DNA of 64,000 bases from Amaranthus tricolor (taxonomy: Eukaryota; Streptophyta; Magnoliopsida; Caryophyllales; Amaranthaceae). The DNA is taken from the NCBI RefSeq assembly GCF_026212465.1, contig NC_080063.1, positions 7,931,702-7,995,701 of the forward strand, in the 5' to 3' direction. Below, piece after piece: positions 11,622 to 22,169 of this stretch (positions are counted from its first letter, which is position 1; each line of letters begins with the position of its first letter). The translations under genes and the position numbers were made by a program. Under the pieces are notes generated by a model. That model did not search any database. It was not told where the DNA came from and saw only the letters and a program-made list of their open reading frames with translations.

Positions 11622-11918
11622 TGTTAGAGTATATAACATATCCTGGGGCTTCAACCATAAGCTTACAACCATAAGCTTAAGCTTTTGGTTGAGGCCCCAA
11701 GATATGTTATATACTCTAACACGCCCCCTCACACGAGACCCCATTGGGCTAGAAGTGTGGATGCGCATAGGCGCTGAATATTCCACCTTAAATGAGGGGT
11801 GGTTGAGATTCGAACCCGTGACCTCTCACGTTGGCTTCTGATACTATGTCAAGGAACCAACTCAACCAAAAGCTTAAGCTTATGGTTGAAGCCCCAGGAT
11901 ATGTTATATACTCTAACA
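11622..11918 (-). mobile_element. Complete TRIM (terminal-repeat retrotransposon in miniature), 297 bp
   Basis: The element is flanked by a perfect 5-bp duplication, AGATT (11617-11621 and 11919-11923). Read on the minus strand, the 5' LTR is 11918-11847 (72 bp, TG..CA). A primer-binding site resembling TGGTATCAGAAGCC lies immediately downstream (11846-11833, with a TAG variant at its start). The 3' LTR at 11721-11622 is preceded by the purine tract GTGAGGGGGCG. The internal region is about 125 bp and non-coding. The 3' LTR is expanded to 100 bp by an inverted copy of its own first half, making a hairpin. Relics of the family occur at 18420-18600 and 42337-42423. Confidence 0.85.
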
Positions 11919-11923
11919 AGATT

Positions 11924-12745
11924 TATTGCAATGGTACCAAGACTAAGAACCAAGATCCGGTGTATCATGTGTGGCACTCATAATCATTGTGCATCGAGGG
12001 TAAGCCTATGCCGTTAGAAGAAGGAGGGAAAATGGGAAATCTACTCTGCGTACCCTCTTGGGATTCAAATTCATAACCTTAAGAATTAAGATCATCGGCT
12101 AGTCCCCGGTCCCCACCAACCCAGAAGAGTACTTGGTTGAAACAATCATAGATAAGAATAGTCAGACTAACAAGACAGAAGTAAAGATGCATATATCTAA
12201 CCTTATTCAAATAAATTTGCAAATTGAGTCAAACACAACCCTACATCAAGCTTCCACATTTATTGAGTTTAGACTTCAAATAAATTTATATTAAAAACAA
12301 AACCCAACACTAAGTCAAAATACTTCATACAGCTCCAAATCAATGTTAGCAGTCACAAAACAAACAAGCAACAGTCAACTCACATTTGAAGAAAATTGCT
12401 ACTGCAAACCTCATGGGTGTGTAATAAAATCAATTATCCTCAACAGTATAACTCAGTACAGAAAAATGTTCTCCATAAGAGCAAAATACAAGAACAAAAC
12501 AAGAATCAGTAATTAAATTGAATCAGTGACAACTTTACTGTAATAATTAGTCAAATTTACAAATATTTGTACACACTAATCTCATCATTATAAGCACAAC
12601 AGCTAAAACAAGGCTATTAACAAATACTCATCCATCCCATCATAAGCACAACACCTTTGAGTTTGCAACTGAAAAGGACAGGAGTATTTATCAATCAAAC
12701 AATGCCACACCATATTACTAGTCATTTGTAAAAAGAAAATGATCA
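11924..12745. other. Downstream region of the ARM-repeat gene
   Basis: No coding sequence seen. This is presumably the 3' UTR and intergenic DNA of the minus-strand gene that ends at 12746. Confidence 0.4.
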
Positions 12746-13747
12746 TCAATATGAATACGAATTAGAAGTATCCAAGGAAGGATGATAATACAAATCAGAA
12801 CCCGAACCCGAAAAGTTATCATCTTTAAGACTCAAACTGAAACCATCTTCAAGAATTTTGATCAAATCTTGAGCTCTTTTTTTCCCTTTATCAGATCCAC
12901 AATCAACCACTTCCCCTAACCCATCAAAAATCAACCCTAAACCCACTGATCTAATCTCCTTTCCAACTTCCTCCCCACCAATTTTCACCAAATTCAACAA
13001 CCCAGAAACCGCATTCTCTTTAGTCCTTGAACTCCAACCCGTTTCAGGATTCAACAAATCAACCAAAACCCTAATACCCGAAACCTTCCTAAATGCTTGA
13101 ATACTCTCTGCACAATTAGCAATTTGTGCAATCACAGCTGTTGCATCTTCAATCACTCCAACTCTTCCATCTCTTACCACGATACCAAAAAGTGCATCAA
13201 GTGCTCCAAACTCAACCAATAATGGCCGGTTTAACGGATACAAAGACAACCCAAATAGAGCTTTTAACCCATCTTTGATAGACCTTGAAGGAGAATCTTT
13301 AAAACCCACAATATCAATCAAAGAATACACAATCTCCCTTTTCCCTCCAATTATCGACCGAAAATTCTCCTCAACCGATAAGCTATAAATCGTCGCAGCA
13401 GCTGATTGTACAACAGCTGGTGGTTGGTTCCGATGATCAGATAGACAATAAGCGATAGAATCCAGAAACCCACGGGTAGAAATAAGCTGTTCTTTGCAGG
13501 AAATAGAGAGGTTAAGAAGAGTAGCAGCAGCGTTTTCTTGAGCTAAACGGGAAGGAGAGTAAAGGGTTTCTGACAAAAGAGAGATAGCAGCACCTTCATC
13601 TTGTTGGATGATGATGGGTCGGATTAGTGGGTCGTTTTTTGTGAGTAATCGGAGCTCACATAAGGCGGCGATCCGGGTTTGATCGGAAACAGAACTTAGA
13701 TTTCGTATTAGGGTTTGTATTGTTTGTTGCTTTACTTGGAGGTCCAT
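12746..13747 (-). CDS. ARM-repeat protein without U-box, 333 aa
   Basis: This is an all-helical armadillo-repeat protein, a protein-interaction scaffold. From the Met at 13747 (MDLQVKQQTIQTLIRNLSS) the frame shows about seven ARM-like repeats, each with the LxxLL / AAxxLxNLS pattern: QENAAATLLNLS, VQSAAATIYSLS, IKDGLKALFGLS, IEDATAVIAQIAN, TKENAVSGLLNLV. This matches the ARM part of plant PUB-ARM E3 ligases, but no U-box is present, so ubiquitin-ligase activity is not predicted. Small ARM-only proteins of about this length exist in Arabidopsis. An upstream in-frame Met at 13912 would add 55 serine/proline-rich residues; I prefer the inner start because family members begin there. The C-terminus is serine-rich. 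Single exon. Confidence 0.85.
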   Translation of the reverse strand: MDLQVKQQTIQTLIRNLSSVSDQTRIAALCELRLLTKNDPLIRPIIIQQDEGAAISLLSETLYSPSRLAQENAAATLLNLSISCKEQLISTRGFLDSIAYCLSDHRNQPPAVVQSAAATIYSLSVEENFRSIIGGKREIVYSLIDIVGFKDSPSRSIKDGLKALFGLSLYPLNRPLLVEFGALDALFGIVVRDGRVGVIEDATAVIAQIANCAESIQAFRKVSGIRVLVDLLNPETGWSSRTKENAVSGLLNLVKIGGEEVGKEIRSVGLGLIFDGLGEVVDCGSDKGKKRAQDLIKILEDGFSLSLKDDNFSGSGSDLYYHPSLDTSNSYSY

Positions 13748-13912
13748 TTTTTTCGGATGTTGGATAGTGGAGAAGAAAGTTGGGATTTTAGGTATTTGAG
13801 GTCGTTGAAGTAGTAGTTGGATGGGAAATGGAGAGGAGAAAAGGTTTGAAAGTGGGTTTATTGGTGTTGACGACAATGGAGTTTGCCAAAAGTTTTTGAA
13901 CTTGATGATCAC

Positions 13913-16397
13913 GTGCGATTTCGTCTGATAAAATCATTATAGATTTATTTAGTTTTTTTTTTTTTGGAAAGGATATATTTATTTAGAGTTTAGACATAAA
14001 AGTGGTGGGAAAATGAGTGAGAAAAGGATCGATATTCTAAAGGGGCAATTTGAGAATTCCAAACATGAATACTCCTATTTGTTTTAAATTATTTTAATTA
14101 ACTACTGACCGTGACATATTGTGATAAAATATCAATTTGAATAAAAAATTTAAAATAAAGGATTTTTCGAAGTTGAAAATAAATAATTCGATGATTACAA
14201 GTATAAAAAAAACTAATTGTTACTCATAAATACAATTGTATAAGGACGGTGAGTGTTGGATTATGAATTTAACTCTTCAAAATATTGATATCATATAACT
14301 CTTATTCTTCTCAAGAAAAAGATAAAAAAATAATTAAACTATAGTCAATGTAGCCATTCAATAATTGGTATTAGTGATGTTAGATTCAATATTTTTTATG
14401 GTTACAACATTGACCTCGGTTCTTCTTGTTCTAAACTTGAAGAAACACATAATTTTTCTTTGTGGCTTTGGATAAAAAAGATTGTAGGTGTATTGGTTAA
14501 TGTATACTTTGAAGGTTTTGAAGCGTTTAAAGTTATTTATGAAAGAGTTCACTACTTTAACCAATTTAATTGATGAATAAAATACATCTTTGTGTAATGT
14601 TCATTTGACAAAATTTAGTTAAATTTATAATTTCTTCCAACAAATTCATAGGTTGTATAGGCTTGATTGATAGCCAATCATACTCTTTTGTAAGTCTTTA
14701 GAGGGAAATATGGTGTGCATTTGTGTAATTAGAGTCTGTTAGTGCTTATGATAAATGTTTTATTAGTGTTTTTGGATGCTTTCTTTCGATTAAGATGATC
14801 TTTTTTAATAGGTTGAACTTGGGAGAACTCAAAATAAGATGGAAATGTTTGTGATTTGTGACTTGGTTCACGCAAATTGTGCCTAATCAGCAAAGCATTT
14901 GGAGTGTACAATTTAAAGTCTAAGTACACGCGTGGAATGAAGATTTGTGTCCTAAAATGAGCTAATGTGATGTACATGCTGATTTAGATTATTAAACAAA
15001 GCATGGAAGAAGTATGTTCAAGAAGAAATGGTTGAAAGTACTACGTGAAAAACTTAGCAAAAACGAGTCAATTGTATTCTACTTTGGGATGCTCGAACAA
15101 GCAGCCTGATACTCGAACAAGCAGCCCAGTTCTTTTAAAATGCATGTGTTATGTCCTTTTGTTTTGCGAAGGATGCCCTTTTTTCTTTACCTATAAATAC
15201 ACTCGCTCATACGCTTGCTCATTAAACTTAAGTCTTAGCATTAAGCTTTCATACTTGCGTACGTTTGTATCCCTTTGCTCCGTAAGTCATTTTCTCTTTC
15301 AAACACGTTAGTTTACTTCACTATTGTTATTCCTTCATGTTTGTGAGCTTTCACTCTTAAATACATAATTATATGCTAGTTGAAGTGAAGATAAAGCTAT
15401 CTTGGTGAACCTCCTATGTTTGTTGAGTGGCTTTATTTTTCTTTGTTCATTGCTTGATTCATCTAAATTACATGTAACTTATTCTAGTTCATTAAATGCA
15501 CTAAGCACTCACTTTCTCAATGCTTCCTACTTGTCTTTTTTTTTCACTTCAGCTTGGTACACATACCATGTCACTCATTATTAAAGAAAGTGTTTGATTT
15601 TATTAGGTGTAATTAGGGGAATTTAGGATAATAATTATCTAACTCCTAATAAAAAGATCACAAATATAAAAATAATATGGACTATATGAGAAGTAATTAA
15701 AGTACAACCTTAAATGCATGACCTAATTGGTAGAAAAGGAAAAAATACTTCAAAATACTATCCATCTGTCGATCTCTTCAAGTACCACAAATTTAGAAGT
15801 TTAATCGTAGATTCATCAAACTGATTCCATATATGCTAATACAAAAAGATGAACAATTCATTCTTCAGTTTTATGGGTGAGTAAATATGAAATAATAGAT
15901 TAGGGTTTTGTCAATGTTCTCTATTAAATCCCTAACCCCCTAGATATAAGAGATATAAGGCTAAGAATAAGGACGGTCTATCAATAACTAAAAATCTTGG
16001 TAAAATTCACTTCTTAAGAATCGAAAACTTTATTTATTGTTCAATCATTGGCTCAATTATAAATATATATCGACAAAATTGTTATTAGGCTAGTACGAAA
16101 CAAGACCCATACAACAGGTTACTTAATTACATACAAAACGTGATGTGTTTCATCCTAAAACCAATTGGTAATAGAAGAAGTAACTCATCAAGATTATGAG
16201 TAAGTCAACCTTTCTCTAAATTTGTCAATATAGAATCACATGTGAATTATTTTGCTATACTCCTCTCACATGTGTGCCTATTTTTTTTAATGGGCAGGAA
16301 CATAATTTTTCTTGAACCCACAAGTTGTTTTGGTGGAAGGTCGATATTTTTTTAGTTTCCATTATTTGCTCATCGGCTATGATACCTATATGATAAA
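13913..16397. other. Intergenic stretch with possible LTR-like promoter sequence
   Basis: No gene seen. At 15093-15127 a CTCGAACAAGCAGCC unit occurs twice in tandem. A TATA-like CTATAAATACA follows near 15191 with a pyrimidine-rich leader, resembling the U3/R region of a retrotransposon LTR. I cannot find a partner repeat or borders. Confidence 0.35.
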
Positions 16398-17493
16398 GGT
16401 AAAATTATCAAGAATAATTCAACATTTCACTGATTTCTCTATAATAATCTCACTTTTTGATTAAACATGAATAATCCCAATCATATGGGGTTCTCGTTAA
16501 GAATGCACTAGACCTGATCATGGGCGGCCCGGCCCAACTCGGCCCGAAAAAGTGAGGGTTTGGGTGCCAAAATATGGCCCGATGGGCGGGTTTGGGCAGA
16601 AAATAAGTGGCCCAAATTTTTTTTGAGACGGGTTTGGGATTGACATTTGGCCTGCGGGCCGGGTATTGATATCATTTAATATTGTTCTAGGTCCGTCCCA
16701 ATTGAAATAATTGCTTGACATAATTAAATTTTATTCTCATTAATTTTCTTTGGTGCTATTTATATTATTAAAAAATTGTCTCTGTTAGATTGCTTAACGA
16801 TTGGCGTAATAATTTCAAATAATTAATGTACTTAGTTTTTCTTTTCAGTTTGTTTCTTTTTTCCAGAATATTCTTTAGATTGCTTATACGAAAACAATAT
16901 ACTTTTTATGTAGTAATGTTAAACTACATGTTCCTATATGAAATAATTAAAACCGTTAGTACATGTACTGAAATATTGAAAAATAACATCTTAATTAATT
17001 TTAAAGAAGACAAATACAATTCCGTTTCAAAGAATTTAAAATGTTTGAGCTAATATATTAGAGTTGTATAATAAAATAAACAAAATATTATAATGTATAA
17101 ATAATATATAACATAGGCCTGCAAGCCCGCATATTACGGGTTTGGGCAGGAACTTTTAGGCCCGCACTTTGGCCCGGCCCGGTGTTTGATCAGGTCTAGA
17201 ATGCACCAAGGTAACCTCTTACCTATACACAAGTCATTTTACATAAAAAAATAAAAAGTCAATACAAAATTAAATTATAAAAAATTAAAAAATTTTAAAC
17301 AAAATTAAAAAGAGAAATCAAGTAAGTTTGTTTTTTGATTTTAACTTTTATTTTTTAATATATTTGATTTTTCATTTTTTTGTAGTAATTAATTTGCAAA
17401 AATTGGTCAACATTCGGACAACAATTTTTTAGATAAGTGACCTTAAAATTGAGATTATTCATTGTTAATCAAAGTTAGGATTATGATACCTAT
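16398..17493. mobile_element. MULE-type MITE, copy A, 3'-truncated and interrupted by a hAT MITE
   Basis: It starts GGTAAAATTA after the 9-mer TATGATAAA (16389-16397), as copy B does. It is interrupted at 16509-17198 by a hAT MITE, resumes, and stops within its right terminal repeat at about 17475. There a copy of the left flank (TGATACCTATATGATAAA) follows and leads into copy B, so A and B form a tandem duplication. Confidence 0.8.
16509..17198. mobile_element. hAT-type MITE, 690 bp, TSD GAATGCAC
   Basis: Perfect 8-bp duplication GAATGCAC flanks the unit (16501-16508 and 17199-17206). Inverted ends are TAGACCTGATCA and GATCAGGTCTA. Subterminal regions are rich in GGCCCG and GGGTTTGGGC words, as in several plant hAT MITE families, while the centre is AT-rich. 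No transposase coding. Confidence 0.9.
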
Positions 17494-17502
17494 ATGATAA
17501 AG

Positions 17503-17995
17503 GTAAAATTACCGAGAATAATTCAACCTTTTACTAATTTCCCTACAATAATCCTTACTTTTGATTAAACATAAATAATCCTTACTTTTGATTAAACATA
17601 AATAATCCTTACTTTTGATTAAACATAAATAATCCTAACTATAAGGGGTGCTTGTTAAGAATGCACTAAGGTAACCACTTATTTATATAACAAGTCAATT
17701 TGCACAAAAAAAAAGTAAATTCAAAATTAAATTATAAAAAATTGAAAAATTATAAACAAAATTAAAAAGAGAAATCAAGTAAGTTTTTTTTTTTTGATTT
17801 TAACTTTTAAATTTTAATGTATTTGATTTTTGATTTTTTTATAGCAATTAACTTGCAAAAATCGGTCACAATTCGGACAACAATGTTCTAGGATAAGTGA
17901 CCTTAAAATTGAGATTTTTCATTGTTAATCAAAAGTTGGGATTATTGTAGGAAAATTAATAAAAGCTTGGGTTATTATATGTAATATATTTTTCC
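17503..17995. mobile_element. MULE-type MITE, copy B, complete, TSD TATGATAAA
   Basis: A 493-bp unit between perfect 9-bp duplications TATGATAAA (17494-17502 and 17996-18004). Long inverted ends share CCTACAATAATCC and AACTTTTGATTAA. A 29-bp internal word (ATAATCC plus TTACTTTTGATTAAACATA) is repeated three times near 17545-17635. No coding capacity. Same family as 6050-6336. Confidence 0.85.
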
Positions 17996-18004
17996 TATGA
18001 TAAA

Positions 18005-18419
18005 TTTATCATTGGGCTTGTATACAACAAGAGAAGTAACTCATACAAGAATGTACAAGAGAAGTAACTCATAAAAGAATAGAGTTTATTACATACAAAC
18101 ACGATGGAATTCTATTCTAAATCTAAATGGTAATAAAAGAAGTAACTCATCAAACTTATATGCTACTTATATGTTAGTAGCATATTTTTAATTTTTGGAC
18201 GTATAATTACATGTGTAATTTTTCAACATCTATCCTCTAAAAAGTAAATAGTTTCAAAAATGTTATATGACACAATTCCCTGGGAAGGTGTTCCAAACAT
18301 CACTCACCACTACATCCCAAAAAAGAAAATTGAAAGAAAAAATGTTGAATATCATAATGTTAGACAGTTGGAGTATAACATCATTATTTTAAATTTTTGA
18401 TTGGATTGATTACTTGATA
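18005..18419. other. Intergenic stretch
   Basis: No gene or element recognised beyond a short direct repeat of AGAGAAGTAACTCAT at about 18029 and 18058. Confidence 0.4.
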
Positions 18420-18600
18420 TAGTATCAGAAATTGATATGACAAGAGGTCACGGGTTAGAATCTCAACCACCCCTCATTTAAAGTGAAATATTTAGCACCA
18501 AGATTGAGAAGAGCTTGTGTCACATCCACACTTAAAAGCGTATTAGAAAATATAACAAATTTTATTTGAGTTGGCTCTTAACGCATAATTCTTATCAAAA
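18420..18600 (+). mobile_element. Degraded TRIM relic
   Basis: Plus strand shows TAGTATCAGAA, then AGAGGTCACGGGTTAGAATC, CAACCACCCCTCATTTAA and CACATCCACACTT, the internal region of the TRIM at 11622-11918 in the same order. Its 3' end TATTAGAAAATATAAC is a decayed LTR start. No complete LTR remains. Confidence 0.65.
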
Positions 18601-19256
18601 CTTTAAAATTATCCATGGAAGGATCCAACATTAGAGTTAGATTCTAGTGCCATTAATTAAAAGCTGTGCCTGTGGGCCGGCTGTGGCACATAAACTCTTC
18701 CCACTTTTATCTGCAACAAAGTGTTTTACTGAGGTGGTGAAGTTTCAGTCAAAGTGCTTTTTCCTACGATTCATATTCCATTTGCTCTAGGAAGTATATA
18801 TTTACTTGATCTTATTCGGTTGCTTTCTTCACTTTTTTTAAGTTAACGATCAAAGGTTCCAAACATATTCAATAGTATATTTAGCTTTGTAAGATTCTGA
18901 AAAATTGGGATATGCTTCAATATTAACTTATGTAGTACTCTATATATTAAGTGATTAAAGATATAAAGTTAATTAAAAAATATCTTAATTTTTGAAATTG
19001 CAGAAGGTCTTTAAATAATTTGTCAATTTTTATTCCGCTTTTATTAACGACTAAAACAACAATTAAATGAAGCAACGATTGATGAATTGTGTTTTTATTT
19101 TATTTTATTTTTATTTTTATAATTTTTTGTCATAGTGGTAGTAGTAGACTAATAGTATCGTTATATCTTTTTTATTACAAGATAGATTGGAAAAAAGATC
19201 AATGAGAATGGAACTAGATCTCACATAAGCTGTATTATCTAATATTCAAAATTCTA

Positions 19257-19286
<30 letters not shown>
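19257..19286. repeat. (TAA)n microsatellite
   Basis: About ten TAA units, directly abutting the left end of the next MULE. Confidence 0.95.
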
Positions 19287-19287
<1 letters not shown>

Positions 19288-19288
<1 letters not shown>

Positions 19289-20369
19289 AAAATTATAAGA
19301 AATTAATTAATGTATATATCATTTTTCAAAAAACTACCTTAGCACGTGGAGTCGGGTGATCCACTTAATTCACCATTTCTTCCCATTCACAACCCTCATA
19401 CTCAAAAGGTTTTTTCTTTTTTTCCTTCTTTATAATTTTGGAAGATTTCAGTAGTTTTAACTAATACCCAGATCAAGATTTCGGTGATTTTCTTGTTTCT
19501 GCTTCGAAAAGTTTAAAATTTTATGTATTTTTCAATTCTGCAGGCGTTTTTTGAGGTGGGTTCTCATAAAGTTGGAATCTTTCAGCAGTTTCAGTTAAAG
19601 CCCAGATCATGAATTGGGTGATTTTTCTGTTTATGCTTCTGAAATAGACAATTTTAGGTATTTTTCTTAATGCCCTCCAGTGAGTTTTTCCATTTACTGC
19701 TTTTTGCTTGATGTTTGTATTGTGGTATGGCTTAAATTTGAAAAATATTTTGGGAATTGGTTTGGTGCTTTATTGTTGGATTGGGGTTGTGAAATTTCTG
19801 CCTTTTATTGCATCCTTAGCTTCTTTAGATCATATGTTATGCTTCTGTAATTAAGTATGAGTGTTCTTCTGAAACTTATTACTTTAGTTGATTAGTATTC
19901 GATTTTTTTTAGGAGCGATTCTCATTGGGGTGTTCTTCTGATTTCTAGGTATACTGAGGAAGGAGACGACATCCTTCCTCAAATGATCTGCGGACAGCAG
20001 CCATGAGCCCATGATACGTTCCTTCCCTCTCCATGCTTGTTTGTATGATAAAGCGATTCCATGTACCCGATGAGTCTCTTCTAGTATCTCAGATGAAATG
20101 AGAGGAAGGAGGAAGGAGGAAGGAGGAAGGAGTAATGTTTGGTCAAACTAATATGAAATGAGAGGAAGGAGGAAGAAGGGGAGAATTAATTGGATCACGT
20201 GACTCCATTGTTGGTCAAAATAATATGTTAACGGTCAACATACAAAAAACGTTAACTAATAGTCATCCGCAAACGTTTATGTTACATTTGGTAGTTTTTT
20301 GCAAAAGAATTTACATAATGTAGTTTTTTTGAAAAAAGACCTATACATTAGGTAGTTTCTTATAATTTT
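19288..20369. mobile_element. Non-autonomous MULE, about 1.08 kb
   Basis: The left end AAAAATTATAAGAAATT and the right end CTTATAATTTT are inverted copies. Both continue inward with CAAAAAACTACC-type modules of the same family as 1-2281. If the Pack-MULE and one of its duplications are removed, both flanks read AATAATAAT, consistent with a 9-bp duplication inside a TAA microsatellite; this is weak evidence because the tract is repetitive. The interior (19350-20100) looks like a gene leader: pyrimidine-rich, with a roughly 70-bp block (ATTTCAGTAGTTT..CCCAGATCA) duplicated imperfectly at 19445 and 19580. A captured 5' UTR is possible. No coding frame. Confidence 0.7.
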
Positions 20370-20374
20370 AATAA

Positions 20375-21494
20375 GAGAAAATTCTATGAAACTACCTATT
20401 CTATACCTGAATTTGCAAAAAACTACCTTATCTAATTTTTTTTGCAAAAAACTACCTTATGTAATACTTTTGTTTGCAAAAGACTACCTTCTAACGGATT
20501 TGAGAGCTTGACCGTCAAAACTAACCTTTGACTATCACGTGTGACGCACGTGACCCTTTAATAAGCAAACCTTCCTTCTTCATTTCAGACATTCCCAGCC
20601 ATTTTCTCCCTCTGCTGCTTCGGTCAAAATTATTCCCCTTCTTCTTCGATAGCCGCGTTTTGAGCTTGAAACTCGAGGTAAGGCCACTAAGCTAATTGTC
20701 CGTTTCAGCTTCGGTTGAGCCACTATAAGCTGTTTTCGAACTTCATCCGGTAACCTCAATGTGAATCGGTCACGATTCTCACCGGGTTGACTCAATGAAT
20801 GACCCGTCGAGTGTGACCTCGGTACACAGTGTTTCAGCTTCCTGAAACTCATTAAGGCAAATAGCGCACTCCAGTGACTCTTTACTGAATTTCAAATCCT
20901 TCACATCGGCGTATAAAAATGTCGGAAATGTTTCGATTACGGATTGATCGAGTCCACGGATTTGAGCTCTTAAAAAATTTTCATTTCTAGCAAAAGCAGC
21001 CGGATCACCAATTGAAGAATTATCGGAACATTGTTGGATGTAAATAGCAATGCATCCAGTAATGAAAAAACCTAGAACTAAAACAATAACAATTAAAGCC
21101 ATTGATGGACTTACTTTATTTCCCTTTAACTCATAATCATCATCATCACTCGATTGTCGTTGCGCATCCACAATTTGCAATAAAGAAGTTGAGATTATGC
21201 AGAGAAATAATAGTAGTATACCATACTGGTTTGTTGTTGTGGATGTGCAACAATGGCGGCTCATAGTTTGGTGTAATTTCAATTTGAGAGGGAGAAAATC
21301 TTGCTTATTAAAGGGTCACGTGCGTCACACGTGATAGTCAAAGGTTAGTTTTGACGGTCAAACTCTCAAATCCGTTAGAAGGTAGTCTTTTGCAAACAAA
21401 AGTATTACATAAGGTAGTTTTTTGCAAAAAAAATTAGATAAGGTAGTTTTTTGCAAATTCAAGTATAGAATAGGTAGTTTCATAGAATTTTCTC
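20375..21494. mobile_element. Pack-MULE, 1120 bp, TSD TTTTAATAA
   Basis: Inverted repeats of 194 bp at 20375-20568 and 21301-21494 differ at only a few bases. The 9-bp duplication TTTTAATAA is perfect (20366-20374 and 21495-21503). The ends start GAGAAAATTC, contain three CAAAAAACTACCTTA-type modules, and end inward with a pair of CACGTG palindromes. The whole interior is a fragment of an ATL-type RING-finger gene, so this is a gene-capturing MULE. It cannot move without transposase from another copy. Confidence 0.92.
20580..21282 (-). pseudogene. Captured ATL-type RING-H2 E3 ligase fragment
   Basis: From the Met at 21282 (or 21264) the frame shows a signal-like hydrophobic start, then a transmembrane helix (PSMALIVIVLVLGFFITGCI). 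The GLD motif region follows (RGLDQSVIETFPTFLY), then the first RING cysteines (ECAICLNEFQ). These are ATL6/ATL31-like landmarks in the right order. The frame is lost at about 20848, just after the second RING cysteine. The ATL C-terminal block then appears in another frame (PRSHSTGHSLSQPGENRDRF, TLRLPDEVRKQ, LPRVSSSKRGYR). So the rest of the RING and the middle of the protein have been deleted and the two ends are out of frame. It cannot be a working ligase; it might give an antisense or small RNA against the parent gene. Confidence 0.88.
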
Positions 21495-21496
21495 TT

Positions 21497-21498
<2 letters not shown>

Positions 21499-21583
<85 letters not shown>

Positions 21584-21584
21584 T
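21499..21584. repeat. (TAA)n followed by (TTA)n: palindromic microsatellite
   Basis: About 17 TAA units run directly into about 11 ATT units, giving a tract that can fold into a perfect hairpin. It sits between the Pack-MULE and a reverse-transcriptase fragment. Confidence 0.95.
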
Positions 21585-21602
21585 ATTTCATAAAGAGGAA
21601 CT

Positions 21603-22115
21603 TTACAAGAAGTTGCTAGGAACCTGGGCAATAAGCTGGGCACCAACCCCTTTTGAAAACAAAAAGCTAGTCCGTGGAAGATGTATGGCTTAGATTTAGT
21701 ACAACTTGAGTTACTCGAAGAAAATGATGAGATCCTAAATAACAAGTTGAGTGCATCTTCACCTAACTCACCAAAAGTGGAGAAAGCAAATGAGATAAAT
21801 TTGTAGCCATTCTCCTCACACTTTGCCATATATTTCTACCTCTTTCTTTCTGCAGCACTGACTGAAGAAGCACCAGGAGCCCATAAGGAGACCCTTGTGC
21901 CGGCAAAAGACGATCCTCCAGTAACATCCACACATATATCTTTACCATGAAGTCAGTTAAAAAGGAGGAGATCCGCTGGCCTAAGCTCTTTCCCCGCCTC
22001 CGACAAAAACCCTAAGGGTGCCTCCTTACGTACGGCAACCCCAGCTTTGCAGCAGATATCCACGAGCATGTCTCGAACCAAATTATGTCAAAACTTCACG
22101 CCAACCTCATTAGAG
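21603..22115 (-). pseudogene. C-terminal fragment of a plant reverse-transcriptase-domain protein
   Basis: Minus-strand translation gives HNLVRDMLVDIC, VRKEAPLGFLSEAGKELRP, ADLLLFN, ICVDVTGGSSFAGTRVS, ENGYKFISFAFSTFGELGED and finally GVGAQLIAQVPSNFL before a stop at 21603. This block is the conserved tail that follows the polymerase domain in a large plant family of reverse-transcriptase-like proteins. There are in-frame stops (after LLLFN, and within the KRKR region) and a frameshift near 21645, so it is dead. TAA arrays flank it on both sides. Confidence 0.7.
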
Positions 22116-22116
22116 C

Positions 22117-22169
<53 letters not shown>
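22117..22169. repeat. (TAA)n microsatellite
   Basis: About 17 TAA units bordering the reverse-transcriptase fragment. Confidence 0.95.

Noticed and set aside
21497..21829. Open frame ending in poly-Asn and poly-Tyr
   Set aside because: The tail is just the TAA/TTA microsatellite; the front is the dead reverse-transcriptase fragment in a shifted frame.
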